DNA of 64,000 bases from Lewinellaceae bacterium (GCA_016719605.1 JADJYW010000016.1:124001-188000), one strand, 5' to 3'; positions 1 to 9,541 are shown, numbered from the stretch's first letter. Numbers and translations: made by a program. Notes: generated by a model not told the origin, from the letters alone.

Positions 1-1427
1 TCGACACCGTTTGCAACCGCGGCACCATCACCCGTACGTTCCGGGCAGAGGATTGTGGCGGCCAGACGAGCACCTGCACTCAGCGCGTGGTGGTGAACTA
101 CAGCCAAAACTATTTCGTGCGCTTCCCCAACGACGTGATTGTAACCTCCTGCAACGGCATGGGCAACTACGGCGAGCCGACCTTCTTCGGTGAAGACTGC
201 GAAATGCTCGGCATTTCCCACCAGGACCTTGTCTTTACCGTGGTGCCGGATGCCTGCTTCAAAATTGAGCGTACCTGGACAATCATCAACTGGTGTACCT
301 ACAACCCGAATCTGGGTTGCACGGATGTACCCAACCCCAACCCGAGCGCCATTTCCAACAACCCCTCCAACCTGACCGGGCCGGTGGTATCGCCCGCCGG
401 CACCCAGTCTCCCTGGAACCCAACCGTGGTTGCCATCAACCCGGGCGAGTCCCCCACCAACTACTCCATCTTCTGGAACGTCAACGCCAACTGCTACAAA
501 TACAAGCAGATCATCAAGGTGATTGACACGCAGGCACCGATTGTAAGCAACTGCCCGACCAGCCCGGTTGATGTGTGCGACTCGACGGCCAACAACAACC
601 AACTCTGGAATGAAATGTACTGGTGGGATGCGACCACTCAAAGCCACGACCTGTGCGAAGGCCCGTCCAACCTGAGTATTACCGCCACCGACCTGTGCTC
701 CGACTCCAGCGTCAACGTCAGTTACCTGTTGTTCCTCGATCTGGACAACAACGGTACGATGGAAACGGTGATCAACAGCACAGAGACCGGAATTGCCGGG
801 CTGGGCTGGAACGCTGTCCCGTACAACAATGTCAATGGCCCTGTCTCGATTCGCGCATTCGATCAGCGCGCCGTGCCGGCCAACCAGAAATACGGCTTCG
901 CCCTGCAAACGGTTGTCAGCGGCAACAACAAAGTGGCCAGCGTCCGCTGGAATACCGCACAATCGCCCAACACCTATACCGTACCCGAATTGCCCTACGG
1001 CACCCACAAGATCAAGTGGATCGTGAGCGACGGTTGCGGCAACGAAAAAGTGTGCGAATACACGTTTGTCGTCAAGGACTGCAAAAAACCCACCGTGGTC
1101 TGCATCAACGGTTTGAGCATCAACATTATGCCGACCAAGATGATCACCCTCTCCGTGGGCGATTTCCTGCAATACACCGAAGACAACTGTACACCGGCCA
1201 ACAAACTGGTCGTTGCCATACGCAAAGCCGGCGCCGGCACAGGCTTCCCAACGTTGCCCAATGGCCAGCCGCAAACCTCCGTGACGTTCGATTGCAATGA
1301 ACTCGGCCAGCAGAATGTCGAAATCTGGTCGCAAGACCTCGCCGGAAATGCTGATTTCTGCGGTTCATACGTCATTGTACAAGATAATATGGGCGCCTGC
1401 GCCCCGCCGGCAGCAACGCTACGGTAG
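1..1427 (+). CDS. Secreted HYR-like adhesin, 5' part of a frameshifted gene (partial at window start)
   Basis: The reading frame is open from base 3, so the true start lies before the window. About 475 residues are visible, rich in Cys, Asn and Thr. They include HYR-like stretches such as DTQAPIVSNCP and a final module ending in VIVQDNMGAC, the arrangement seen in large extracellular proteins of Saprospiraceae. The frame then stops at 1427, but the next frame is open from 1388 and continues with GSNATVAGF, the expected start of a CarboxypepD_reg-like module. One extra C in the run 1402-1405 would join the two parts into one protein ending at 2638. The role is probably surface adhesion or matrix structure; this is inferred from domain type only. 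No enzyme motif was seen. Confidence 0.75.
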   Translation, partial: DTVCNRGTITRTFRAEDCGGQTSTCTQRVVVNYSQNYFVRFPNDVIVTSCNGMGNYGEPTFFGEDCEMLGISHQDLVFTVVPDACFKIERTWTIINWCTYNPNLGCTDVPNPNPSAISNNPSNLTGPVVSPAGTQSPWNPTVVAINPGESPTNYSIFWNVNANCYKYKQIIKVIDTQAPIVSNCPTSPVDVCDSTANNNQLWNEMYWWDATTQSHDLCEGPSNLSITATDLCSDSSVNVSYLLFLDLDNNGTMETVINSTETGIAGLGWNAVPYNNVNGPVSIRAFDQRAVPANQKYGFALQTVVSGNNKVASVRWNTAQSPNTYTVPELPYGTHKIKWIVSDGCGNEKVCEYTFVVKDCKKPTVVCINGLSINIMPTKMITLSVGDFLQYTEDNCTPANKLVVAIRKAGAGTGFPTLPNGQPQTSVTFDCNELGQQNVEIWSQDLAGNADFCGSYVIVQDNMGACAPPAATLR

Positions 1428-1459
1428 CCGGTTTCCTGAAAACCGAAAATGAGGAAGGT

Positions 1460-2638
1460 TTGGCCAGTGCCCATATTGAACTGGTGGCCACACTGCCCAA
1501 CGGCTTGCCCCCCGCCTCATTATTTACAACAACCGACGACAACGGCCTCTACGGATTTGGCAACGCCGTGCCCATGAGCTCGAACTACACGCTCACGCCG
1601 ACAAAAGACAACGACCCGCTCAACGGCGTTTCGACCTTCGACCTCGTGCTCATCAACAAGCACATCCTCGGCCTCGAACCGCTCGGCAGCCCGTATAAAA
1701 TGATTGCCGCAGATGCCAACAGCAGCCGCTCCATCACGACCTTCGACATCGTGGAACTGCGCAAACTGATCCTCGGCATCTACGCACAACTGCCCGCCAA
1801 CAACAGCTGGCGATTCGTGGACAAAAAACACCTGTTCCCGAATCCGGCCAATCCGTTCCAGGAGATTTTCCCGGAAACGATCTCGACAGCCAATGTGCAG
1901 GCCAGCCAGCTGGCCGACGACTTTGTGGCGGTGAAAGTGGGCGACGTAAACGGCAACTCCGTGGCGAACAACCTGCTGTCCACCGACGACCGCACCGCCG
2001 GCACGACGTTCTTCGATATTGCCGACCGCTCGGTGAAAGCCGGCGAAGAATTCACGGTGGACTTCCGCACCGCCGATCCGTTGGCAGCCTACCAGTTCAC
2101 CCTGGATTTTGCCGGCCTCGACATCGTTGATCTGCTGCCGGGCGAAAATATGACCCGCGACAACTTCGCCGTGTTCGCCGAGGACAGAACCCTCACGGCT
2201 TCGGTTGAAGGCAGCAACGGATTTGCTATCCGGTTCCGCGCCGGCCAAAACGGCATGCTCAGCCAGTTGCTGGCAGTCGGCAGCCGCATCACCCGAGCAG
2301 AGGCGTACGGCAAGAGCGGTGAAAACCTGTCCGTCGCCCTTCGTTTCAATGGCGCCGACGGCGCTGTGGTGGCGAGTGCCGGCTTCGAACTGTTTCAAAA
2401 CACACCCAACCCGGTGAAAGGCACTACGAACATCGCCTTCAACCTGCCCGAAGCCGCCGAGGCTACGCTGACGATCAGCAACGTCGAGGGCCGTATTTTG
2501 AAAATACAGAAAGGCGCCTTTGCCAAGGGGCTGAACACCGTGACCCTCAACCGCGCCGAACTCACCTCCGGCGTGCTGTTTTACCAGATTGATACGCCGA
2601 CGCACAGCGCTACGAAGAAGATGATCGTGGTGGAGTGA
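1460..2638 (+). CDS. Dockerin / cohesin-like / T9SS sorting domain, 3' part of the frameshifted adhesin
   Basis: The nominal TTG start at 1460 is unlikely to be real, because this frame is open from 1388 and continues the upstream protein. In order it shows a carboxypeptidase-regulatory-like module (to about residue 40), then a type I dockerin-like pair (NGVSTFDLVLINKHILG and, 30 residues later, ADANSSRSITTFDIVELRK). Next comes a segment beginning VKAGEEFTVDF that resembles a divergent cohesin fold, and last a T9SS type A sorting domain (from about residue 310, FELFQNTPNPVKGTTNIAF, ending KKMIVVE). Calcium-loop Asp/Asn residues are visible in both dockerin repeats. It is followed by a strong hairpin terminator. 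The protein would be exported by T9SS and anchored to the outer membrane. Confidence 0.78.
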   Translation: MASAHIELVATLPNGLPPASLFTTTDDNGLYGFGNAVPMSSNYTLTPTKDNDPLNGVSTFDLVLINKHILGLEPLGSPYKMIAADANSSRSITTFDIVELRKLILGIYAQLPANNSWRFVDKKHLFPNPANPFQEIFPETISTANVQASQLADDFVAVKVGDVNGNSVANNLLSTDDRTAGTTFFDIADRSVKAGEEFTVDFRTADPLAAYQFTLDFAGLDIVDLLPGENMTRDNFAVFAEDRTLTASVEGSNGFAIRFRAGQNGMLSQLLAVGSRITRAEAYGKSGENLSVALRFNGADGAVVASAGFELFQNTPNPVKGTTNIAFNLPEAAEATLTISNVEGRILKIQKGAFAKGLNTVTLNRAELTSGVLFYQIDTPTHSATKKMIVVE

Positions 2639-2661
2639 TCCTCCGGCACAACCGGTTTTTG

Positions 2662-2700
2662 AAAAAAAACACGGACAGCGCCCGCTGTCCGTGTTTTTTT
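2662..2700 (+). terminator. Rho-independent terminator (A-tract/hairpin/T-tract)
   Basis: The arms ACGGACAGCG and CGCTGTCCGT form a near-perfect GC-rich stem, flanked by A8 on the left and T7 on the right. It can work in both directions. It lies 24 bases after the adhesin stop and closes that transcription unit. Confidence 0.85.
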
Positions 2701-2924
2701 ATGGCCTGTTGCCGGAGCGACCGGCCGGCCGCATCCGGCACGGTGTTCGTTCCTTTTTTACTAAATTTTCGCTCCTTTCAATAATCGTCCGAACTTTGGC
2801 CCGCTTTTTGAAAACACAGGAATGGTCACTTGTTTTCCCGTAAGTGGCCCAGTTTTTAATCCATACACGGACTTGATTTTGCCTTCCCGGCAAACATTTT
2901 TCATCCGCAACCAATTGTTTTTCC
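2701..2924. other. Intergenic region before the cohesin gene
   Basis: No convincing gene is seen here. A near-consensus Bacteroidota -7 box (TGATTTTG, around 2874) lies about 45 bases before the ATG at 2925 and may drive the cohesin operon. Short ORFs in this stretch lack family resemblance. Confidence 0.4.
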
Positions 2925-3719
2925 ATGTTTATACGTATACTGTCACTCGTGGCGGGTCTTTGGCTCGCTACTGCTTCCGGCCTTTCGGCGCAAGTGGGTT
3001 TTGCCCTTCCCGTCCTCAATGAGGTGGCGCCGGGCACGGTTGTTACGCTGCCAGTTACGGTTTCCAATTTTGACAGTATCGTAGGTGTGCAGTTTGTGCT
3101 GGAATGGGATACCGCCGTACTGAAGTTTTTGACGGTGCTCAATTACAACCTTCCGGGCATGGACTTTGAGAGTTTTGGTTTGCTGGAGGCCTCATCGGGT
3201 ATCCTGCGTTTTGCCTGGGAGGCCCAGAATGTAAACAACGGCAACAGCGTAGCCGACGGCACGGCAATTTTTCTGATCAAGTTCAGCGTGGCGGGGCAGA
3301 TCAATCAGGGCACATCCATTGTTTTCACCGAAGTGCCGCCCACCGCTTTTGAAGTCGTTCAGGTGGGACGCCCGCCTTTTGGTTTGGCCGATTGTGCGCT
3401 GGACAATGGCTATGTGGCCGTTGGTTTCACCCTGAGTACCGGCTGGCTCTACGAGCAAAACAATACCTTGCCCGTCACCCTCGCTCCCAATCCATTCTCC
3501 ACATACACGACTGCAGCGTTCGACCTGGATGCTGCTTCCGAAATTTACATGGTACTCACCGATGCCTCCGGGCACCCGGTTTTGGACAAAAAAATGGCGC
3601 TTTCCGCCGGACGGCATGGCATAGAAATTGCCTCGGACCGGTTGCGTGAAAATGGTATTTATTATCTCATTCTCCGCACGAAAACCCGGTCGTGCGTCCG
3701 TCCTTTAGTAAAACTATGA
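2925..3719 (+). CDS. Secreted single-cohesin protein with T9SS sorting domain
   Basis: 264 residues. Residues 1-21 form a signal peptide (cut after LSAQ). Residues about 22-145 have the cohesin pattern: V-x-P-G-T-V-V-T-L-P-V-T-V-S-N-F, then the strand VGVQFVLEWDTAVLKF, then GILRFAWE and IFLIKFSVAG. Residues about 185-264 are a T9SS type A sorting domain (VTLAPNPFSTYTTAAFDL ... GIYYLILRTKT). The ATG at 2925 is well placed before the signal peptide. It ends 41 bases before the start of the three-cohesin protein, so the two are probably co-transcribed. By family knowledge, cohesins bind dockerins; a dockerin lies in the gene just upstream and another in the protease at 33.4-35.3 kb. Binding is inference. 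Confidence 0.78.
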   Translation: MFIRILSLVAGLWLATASGLSAQVGFALPVLNEVAPGTVVTLPVTVSNFDSIVGVQFVLEWDTAVLKFLTVLNYNLPGMDFESFGLLEASSGILRFAWEAQNVNNGNSVADGTAIFLIKFSVAGQINQGTSIVFTEVPPTAFEVVQVGRPPFGLADCALDNGYVAVGFTLSTGWLYEQNNTLPVTLAPNPFSTYTTAAFDLDAASEIYMVLTDASGHPVLDKKMALSAGRHGIEIASDRLRENGIYYLILRTKTRSCVRPLVKL

Positions 3720-3760
3720 CAACCTTTCCTTTTCATCATCATCCCTTTTCCGCGTTAAAG

Positions 3761-6700
3761 ATGAGACCGATTTTTACACACTTGCTCCTGTCTGGTCTGC
3801 TGTTGTTGACCCTTCCGATTTACGGACAATCGCTGATCACCACATTTTCCCCGGCCACCACGAGCGCGCCTATTGGCGGCACCGTGGCACTTCAGGTACG
3901 GGTGCAAAATTTCACCAGCATCACCTCGCTGCAGCTACCAGTCACCTTCAACAGTGCCGTGTTGCAGTTCAACTCCATCAACAACTCCTCGTTGCCGGGC
4001 TTTGCGCCCTCCAATTACAACGCCACGGCGGGTAAAGTCACGATTTCGTGGTTTCCCGACCTCGCGCAGTATCCCACCGGGTTCACGCTGACCGACAATA
4101 CGGCCATGTTCACTATGAACTTCACCGTGATTGGCAGTGGCTCCTCGGCCGTGAATATCGCCAGCGTGTCGCCCGGTATCGAGGTGACGCGCAACAATCA
4201 GGTGATACAGGTCAACTTCGGTACAGGCGGCTCCACCGTATCGAGCGGCGGCGGCGGTGGCCCGTTGACGGGTTTTCATATCATCGCCAACTCGGTACAA
4301 ATCCCGCAAGGCCAAACGGCATGTATGCCCGTGACCGTGAACGGCTTCACCAATATGGTGTCGGCTTCGTATGTCATGCACTGGGATCCGACCGTGCTGG
4401 AGTATAAAAATACGCAAGGCTACAACCTCCCGGACCTGGGTGTATCGAATTTCAATGTGTTGCCGGCCGGTTCCAACAACCTGCTGATGAGCTGGTTCGA
4501 CCAGTCTCTGATGGGGGTGACGCGCCCCAACGGAGCCACGATTTATGAAGTGTGTTTCAAAGGAATAGGCCCAACGGGCAGCACCTCCATGGTTACGATT
4601 AACGGAATCGGCTTTCCGCCCGGCGGCGGCGATGCCGAGGCCATCAATACCCTGAGCCAGGATGTCTGGACAGCCAACTCCGGCGTGTCCGATACGGTTT
4701 TTGTAGTGACCGGCGCGCCCGACCCCACTGCCGTGACGTTCACAGCCGACAAGGATACTACCACCGTCGGTGGCATGACTTGCGTGGATATCCGGGTAAA
4801 AAACTTCAAGGATATTATTTCCCTGCAGTTTGGCATCATGTACGACCCGACCAAAATACAGTACAAGATGCCGATCCTGTTCGGCAACCCGCCACCAGGC
4901 GGCCCGCTGGGTTTGAGCGGAGCCAATTTCAATACGACCTTGCCGGGCGAAATCAAGTTTACCTGGTTTGACCAAAATGCACTGGGCGTGGACCTGGCCG
5001 ACAGCACCATCATTTTCTCCGTTTGTTTCACGGCTTTAGGCGCTCCAGGCTCCACATCGCCGGTTAGCTTTGTCAGCCTGGCCGGGTTGCCCATCGAGGT
5101 GGTCAAGGAGCCTGGCGGCGAAGTAACCCCGACCCTGAACAACGGGCATGTACATATTACGGCGTTTATTGCCCCGGTTTTGCAGTTGAGTCCAACGAAT
5201 GCCACCTGCAATGGTTCGCCCACCGGTACGATTTCGGCTTCGCTGATACAAGGCGGTCCGCCGACAAACTTTTCGTGGTCCGGCCCCAGCAACGGGATGA
5301 CTACCGATACGGTAATCACCGGTTTGATGCCGGGTACTTACACGGTAACCGTTACGGTAGCCGGAGGTGTCACCTCCACCGCTACGACTACTGTGGGCCA
5401 GCCGGCTGCTGTATCTGCCAGCATTTCTGTCAATAACGTTACCTGCAACGGTGGCCAAAACGGCGCCATCACCTTGCTGCCCGCAGGCGGAACGTCGCCT
5501 TACACGTTTGCCTGGACCGGCCCAAGCGGATACACGTCTACGGCACAGAATCCGACCGGAGTATCTGCGGGCGGTTACACCGTCACGATCACCGATACCC
5601 GGGGTTGCAAGTTTACTTCCAGTCCGGTGATCAGTGTGGGCCAGCCGGCTGCGATACAAATTGCGGCCAGTACGACTGTGATCAATCCTGTCACTTGTTT
5701 TGGATTGAAAAACGGCTCTATCGCTTTGCCAACCCCTGTCGGGGGTACTCCGCCGTTCTCCTATTCCTGGGGTGGCCCGGCCGGTTTTCCAGGAGCAAGT
5801 TCCAAAAATATCTCTACCCTCGGGGTGGGTACCTATACCCTGACTGTTTCGGATGCCAATATGTGTACCCGTTCGTTCACTTACACGGTGGACGGCCCGG
5901 CAGCAGCTTTGGCTATTGTGGCCAACGGTACGCCCACGTCCGCCACTTGTTTTGGCGCCAACAACGGCGCTGCCGGCGTAACGGTGTCGGGTGGTAGCAC
6001 CCCGTATGTGGTTTCGTGGCATTTGGGCAGTCCCGCCGGGCCGGTCATAGCCTCCGGCCAAACGGTGACCACGCTGGTTCCCGGCAGTTATGTCCCCCAG
6101 GTAACCGACAACAAGGGTTGCACGGCAGTTTTGTCCCCGGCTATTGCCGTGGGTGGCCCCACGACGGCTATTACCGCCAACCCTTCGGTACAAAACGTTC
6201 TATGTGCCGGCACCAACAACGGCTCTATCACGCTGGCGCCTACCGGCGGCAACGGCGCTCCGTTCACCGTACAGTGGCCGGGAGGTGTTACGGGTTTGCA
6301 AATCAGCAGCCTCGCCGGCGGCACCTATTCGCCCACCGTGACGGATGCTACCGGCTGCACGGTGGCTATACCGGCCATCTCCGTGACCGCTCCGCAGCCG
6401 CTTGTCATTGTTGACACAACGATTGTGCAGCAAGACGGCCTAGTGCCCGGCTCCATCACACTTGATATGGTAACCGGTGGTACGGCGCCGCTCTCGTACA
6501 GCTGGGCCGGCCCCGGCAGTTTCATGGCAGCAACCCAAAATATCAGCAACCTGACCTTTGGCCTCTACACCGTGACCATTACCGATGCCAACAACTGCAC
6601 GCTTGTAGCCCAATTTACAATGCCCAGCACCAATATCCTGCTGGCTACCACCGTCGGCCCGGTCACCGCTGCCTGCGACGCCGACGGCTGTATCACGTTC

Positions 6701-8395
6701 AACATCCCTTCCGGTGCGGCAACCCCGCTCCTGATCACAATGGGAAACAACACCTACGTTCCGACTGCCGATACGTTCAAAATCTGCGGACTTACCCAAG
6801 GTTCATATTTGCCGACCATCTCGGATGCGGCAGGCAACACGGTCACAATGCCGGCGATTCAGATATCCCAGTTGCCGCCCGCTATTGTGAGCGATTCGCG
6901 CAACAACCCGTTTGACGATTTCAAAAACGGCTCCATTACCCTCAACCCGGTGCCTTCGAATGCCAATCTGACGTATGTTTGGGATGATAGCAGTACCTCC
7001 AACACCCGCATGAATCTGGATTCCGGCACTTATATCGTGACGGTTACCAATCTGGCATCCGGTTGCACCAGTGTGTATTCGTTCCCTCTGGTGCGCCAGT
7101 ACCTGCCATTTGTGTGCAGCATCGTACAAACAACCCCGGCAACCTGCCTGAACTCCAGCAATGGTTCGGCCAGTATTGCGGTATCGGGTGCCGACGGCCC
7201 AACCTACACATTTCAGTGGGTCGGCTCGAACGGATTTACCGGCAACACACAGAATATCAACAATCTGGCCCCCGGTGTCTATACCTGCACGGTCATAGAC
7301 GAAAGCAATAAGCCGCACCAGTGCCCGATAGCCACGATCGGCTCGCAGTCCCAACTCGCGGTCACCAATGTGAATGTGCTCTCGGACTACAACGGTTTCG
7401 AGGTGAGTGGCGCTACGGTGTGCGACGGTAGTGCGGCCGTGGTTTTTTCCGGCCAGTCGGGCACCACGAGCGTGGCATGGAGCAACGGCGTGGCGAGCGA
7501 GACAAACAATACCCTTTGTGGCGGCGATTACGCAGTGACGGTGACCGACCAGTTGGGTTGTACGGCCGTTTGGCAGGGCGAGCTTAGTTCTCCGCCGTCT
7601 GTAACCGGTAGCGCCAGCATTTTGAGTGATTACAACGGCTACGGCGTGAGCTGCGACACTTACTGCGATGGTGAAGTCAGCGTATCCGCTGTGGGTGGCG
7701 TACCGCCTTACCGCATCAGCTGGCCCACCGGTCAGGTAGATGCCAACGTGCCGCTCGGCGGCACCTCGCAGGCCAATCAGCTCTGTGGTGGCGAGTACAA
7801 GGTGACGATTACCGACAAAAACGACGTGGTCGTGGTCTATACCTTTTCCGTCAGTGAGCCGGACCCGCTGGTGTTCGAGTTTGCTTCCATTGCACCGGAA
7901 ACCTTCACATTGTGCGACGGCGAAGTGATCGCCTCGGTGCCTGCCGGCGCCGGCGACCTCAATCTGACCTGGTCTACCGATGCCGGCAAAAACGGGGAAG
8001 GCCCGCGTGCCGAAGACCTGTGTGCCGGTGAATTGGTCTCCTTTGTGGTTCAGGATCAAAACGGTTGTACGGGCGTAGGTCAGTTTCAGGTACCTTATCC
8101 CAACGACGGTTGCTTGCAAGTACGCCCGGTTGTCACGCCCGGCTCAGCCGACGGCAAAAATGACTACACGCTGATCACCTGCATCGAGGACTATCCGCAA
8201 AACACCTTCGAAGTGTACAACCGCTGGGGCCAGTTGGTTTATCAAACCACTGGCTACAACAACGGCAGCAACCGCTGGGAAGGCCTTACCCCGGGCGGCC
8301 AACTCCTGCCCGACGGCGTGTACTTCTTTGTACTCAAATTTGAAGACGCCGGCGAGGGCCGCCAGGTAAAAGGATACATCAATCTGCTCCGCTAA
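3761..8395 (+). CDS. Giant surface protein: three cohesin-like modules, SprB repeats, gliding-motility C-terminal domain
   Basis: 1544 residues from the ATG at 3761, chosen because it gives a clean signal peptide (residues 1-23, ending PIYGQ); the frame is open from 3692. Cohesin-like modules lie at about 30-155, 175-310 and 325-470, each with the pattern V-x-V-x-N-F then strand then D-P-T/V-L-x-Y. From about 480 to 1440 there are about twelve SprB-type repeats of 75-85 residues (TCNGGQNGAITL ... PYTFAWTGPSGY ... GGYTVTITDTRGC). The last about 95 residues form a gliding-motility-associated (CHU_C) T9SS type B domain (TFEVYNRWGQLVYQT ... LPDGVYFFVLKFED). The next gene is a PorP/SprF protein, the usual partner of type B cargo. 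This is an adhesin or scaffoldin-like protein; I know no close named relative. Confidence 0.85.
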   Translation: MRPIFTHLLLSGLLLLTLPIYGQSLITTFSPATTSAPIGGTVALQVRVQNFTSITSLQLPVTFNSAVLQFNSINNSSLPGFAPSNYNATAGKVTISWFPDLAQYPTGFTLTDNTAMFTMNFTVIGSGSSAVNIASVSPGIEVTRNNQVIQVNFGTGGSTVSSGGGGGPLTGFHIIANSVQIPQGQTACMPVTVNGFTNMVSASYVMHWDPTVLEYKNTQGYNLPDLGVSNFNVLPAGSNNLLMSWFDQSLMGVTRPNGATIYEVCFKGIGPTGSTSMVTINGIGFPPGGGDAEAINTLSQDVWTANSGVSDTVFVVTGAPDPTAVTFTADKDTTTVGGMTCVDIRVKNFKDIISLQFGIMYDPTKIQYKMPILFGNPPPGGPLGLSGANFNTTLPGEIKFTWFDQNALGVDLADSTIIFSVCFTALGAPGSTSPVSFVSLAGLPIEVVKEPGGEVTPTLNNGHVHITAFIAPVLQLSPTNATCNGSPTGTISASLIQGGPPTNFSWSGPSNGMTTDTVITGLMPGTYTVTVTVAGGVTSTATTTVGQPAAVSASISVNNVTCNGGQNGAITLLPAGGTSPYTFAWTGPSGYTSTAQNPTGVSAGGYTVTITDTRGCKFTSSPVISVGQPAAIQIAASTTVINPVTCFGLKNGSIALPTPVGGTPPFSYSWGGPAGFPGASSKNISTLGVGTYTLTVSDANMCTRSFTYTVDGPAAALAIVANGTPTSATCFGANNGAAGVTVSGGSTPYVVSWHLGSPAGPVIASGQTVTTLVPGSYVPQVTDNKGCTAVLSPAIAVGGPTTAITANPSVQNVLCAGTNNGSITLAPTGGNGAPFTVQWPGGVTGLQISSLAGGTYSPTVTDATGCTVAIPAISVTAPQPLVIVDTTIVQQDGLVPGSITLDMVTGGTAPLSYSWAGPGSFMAATQNISNLTFGLYTVTITDANNCTLVAQFTMPSTNILLATTVGPVTAACDADGCITFNIPSGAATPLLITMGNNTYVPTADTFKICGLTQGSYLPTISDAAGNTVTMPAIQISQLPPAIVSDSRNNPFDDFKNGSITLNPVPSNANLTYVWDDSSTSNTRMNLDSGTYIVTVTNLASGCTSVYSFPLVRQYLPFVCSIVQTTPATCLNSSNGSASIAVSGADGPTYTFQWVGSNGFTGNTQNINNLAPGVYTCTVIDESNKPHQCPIATIGSQSQLAVTNVNVLSDYNGFEVSGATVCDGSAAVVFSGQSGTTSVAWSNGVASETNNTLCGGDYAVTVTDQLGCTAVWQGELSSPPSVTGSASILSDYNGYGVSCDTYCDGEVSVSAVGGVPPYRISWPTGQVDANVPLGGTSQANQLCGGEYKVTITDKNDVVVVYTFSVSEPDPLVFEFASIAPETFTLCDGEVIASVPAGAGDLNLTWSTDAGKNGEGPRAEDLCAGELVSFVVQDQNGCTGVGQFQVPYPNDGCLQVRPVVTPGSADGKNDYTLITCIEDYPQNTFEVYNRWGQLVYQTTGYNNGSNRWEGLTPGGQLLPDGVYFFVLKFEDAGEGRQVKGYINLLR

Positions 8396-8408
8396 CGGCT
8401 GTTTCGGA

Positions 8409-8468
8409 TGTCTTGTACATGCAGTATGAACCGGTTTTCTGTCCGCTCAAAATCGCATGTACAAGACA
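8409..8468 (+). promoter_or_regulatory. 14-bp perfect inverted repeat between the scaffold gene and sprF-like gene
   Basis: The arms TGTCTTGTACATGC (8409-8422) and its exact complement (8455-8468) are separated by 32 bases. It sits in the 126-base gap after the giant protein. There is no T-tract, so a simple terminator is unlikely. It could be an mRNA hairpin that sets the relative expression of the two genes, or an operator. Confidence 0.5.
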
Positions 8469-8521
8469 CCCGTGGCAACCCACAGTTAACACCTTCATCA
8501 ATTCCCATCCATCGATTTATT

Positions 8522-9478
8522 ATGAAAAAGGTACTCTACACCCTGATATTCGGCCTGTTTACATTGGCCGCCACGGCACAAGAACACGCCGTTTATTCCC
8601 AATACCAGGTTTTTCCCAACCTGATTAACCCCGGCGTAGCAGGTTTTGACAACAAACACCTGTTTCTGGTGAACGCCCGCAGCAGCTGGTCCAGTTTCCC
8701 CGGTTCGCCGACAACCTACACGTTTTTGTACAACGGGCCGGTCGGCGACAAACTCGGTCTGGGCGGCAGTGTTTATTCCGAAAAAATTGGTGCGCAGACG
8801 GTGACGCGTGTGCAAGGCATCTACTCCTTCCGCTTTCAGGTACAACGCGCCGAGTTCGGGCTTGGCCTGACCACGGAATTTCTCCGCCGGCGCATCTCGG
8901 GCGATGTCCTGAGCAACCCCATCGTGGATACTGGCGACGGCGTGCTGGAAGGCGCGGTGGACGGACAGCGGTTGTTCACATCGTCTTTCGGCGTGCATGC
9001 TTTGTTCGACAAAAAGGTATTCGCCAGTTTGGTGTTGCCATCGGCTATACGCGCCCGCCTCGACGAAATTCCGCTCGATGACCCGCGCACCGAAAGTGGC
9101 TCGGGCATCCAGTACTATATTTTTCAGCTCGGTACCATCGTGGATATTCCGAAGCACAACTTCCAGTTGGTACCTTCCATCGCCATTCGCAACGTGCGCG
9201 ACGTGCCTTTTCAGGTGGACTTGAATCTGCAAGGCCGCTTTTTGGATGAAAAACTCATCGCAGGCCTTACTTACCGCCCCAATTCCGGCGGCTCTATGGC
9301 CTTCCTGCTCGGCACCAAGTACAACAACTTTAACCTGTTTTATACCTACGACGTATCGTTCGGCCCCTTCCAGCAGTACAGCAATGGCTCGCATGAATTC
9401 ACCGCAGCGTACACGTTGGCACGCAAAAAGCCGCGTGTGCCGCTGGAAAACACAAATTTGTACCAGCAGGGACAGTAA
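8522..9478 (+). CDS. PorP/SprF family type IX secretion outer-membrane protein
   Basis: 318 residues from the ATG at 8522 (MKKVLYTLIFGLFTLAATAQ signal peptide, cut before EHAVYSQYQ). The mature N-terminus with YSQYQVFPNLINPG and the following alternating strands are typical of PorP/SprF barrels, as is the end LFYTYDVSFGPFQQYSNGSHEF. Family members of this size (about 300-330) are 14-stranded-like barrels needed for export or attachment of type B T9SS cargo and are often encoded next to it. Here it follows the SprB-like scaffold by 126 bases, so it is probably its dedicated partner. Confidence 0.9.
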   Translation: MKKVLYTLIFGLFTLAATAQEHAVYSQYQVFPNLINPGVAGFDNKHLFLVNARSSWSSFPGSPTTYTFLYNGPVGDKLGLGGSVYSEKIGAQTVTRVQGIYSFRFQVQRAEFGLGLTTEFLRRRISGDVLSNPIVDTGDGVLEGAVDGQRLFTSSFGVHALFDKKVFASLVLPSAIRARLDEIPLDDPRTESGSGIQYYIFQLGTIVDIPKHNFQLVPSIAIRNVRDVPFQVDLNLQGRFLDEKLIAGLTYRPNSGGSMAFLLGTKYNNFNLFYTYDVSFGPFQQYSNGSHEFTAAYTLARKKPRVPLENTNLYQQGQ

Positions 9479-9487
9479 GGGTTGAGG

Positions 9488-9541
9488 GGGTTGGAAGGTT
9501 AGAAGGTTGGAGGGTTGGAGGGTTTCTGGTTGGAGGGTTAA
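9488..9541. repeat. GGTTGGAAGGTTAGAAGGTT-type degenerate tandem repeat, short copy
   Basis: A run of 7-8 base units of the GGTTGGA/GGTTAGA kind, ending with GGTTTCTGGTTGGAGGGTT. The same family occurs as a long palindrome at 20817-20979 and, in mixed form, at 31511-31625. The remaining bases to 9653 show no gene. Confidence 0.8.

Noticed and set aside
6803..8119. 438-codon minus-strand frame inside the giant surface protein
   Set aside because: Arg/Gly/His-rich shadow; SprB repeats on + explain the region.
1..9478. Cellulosome
   Set aside because: No cellulase or other glycoside hydrolase is linked; only the cohesin/dockerin logic is retained as a finding.
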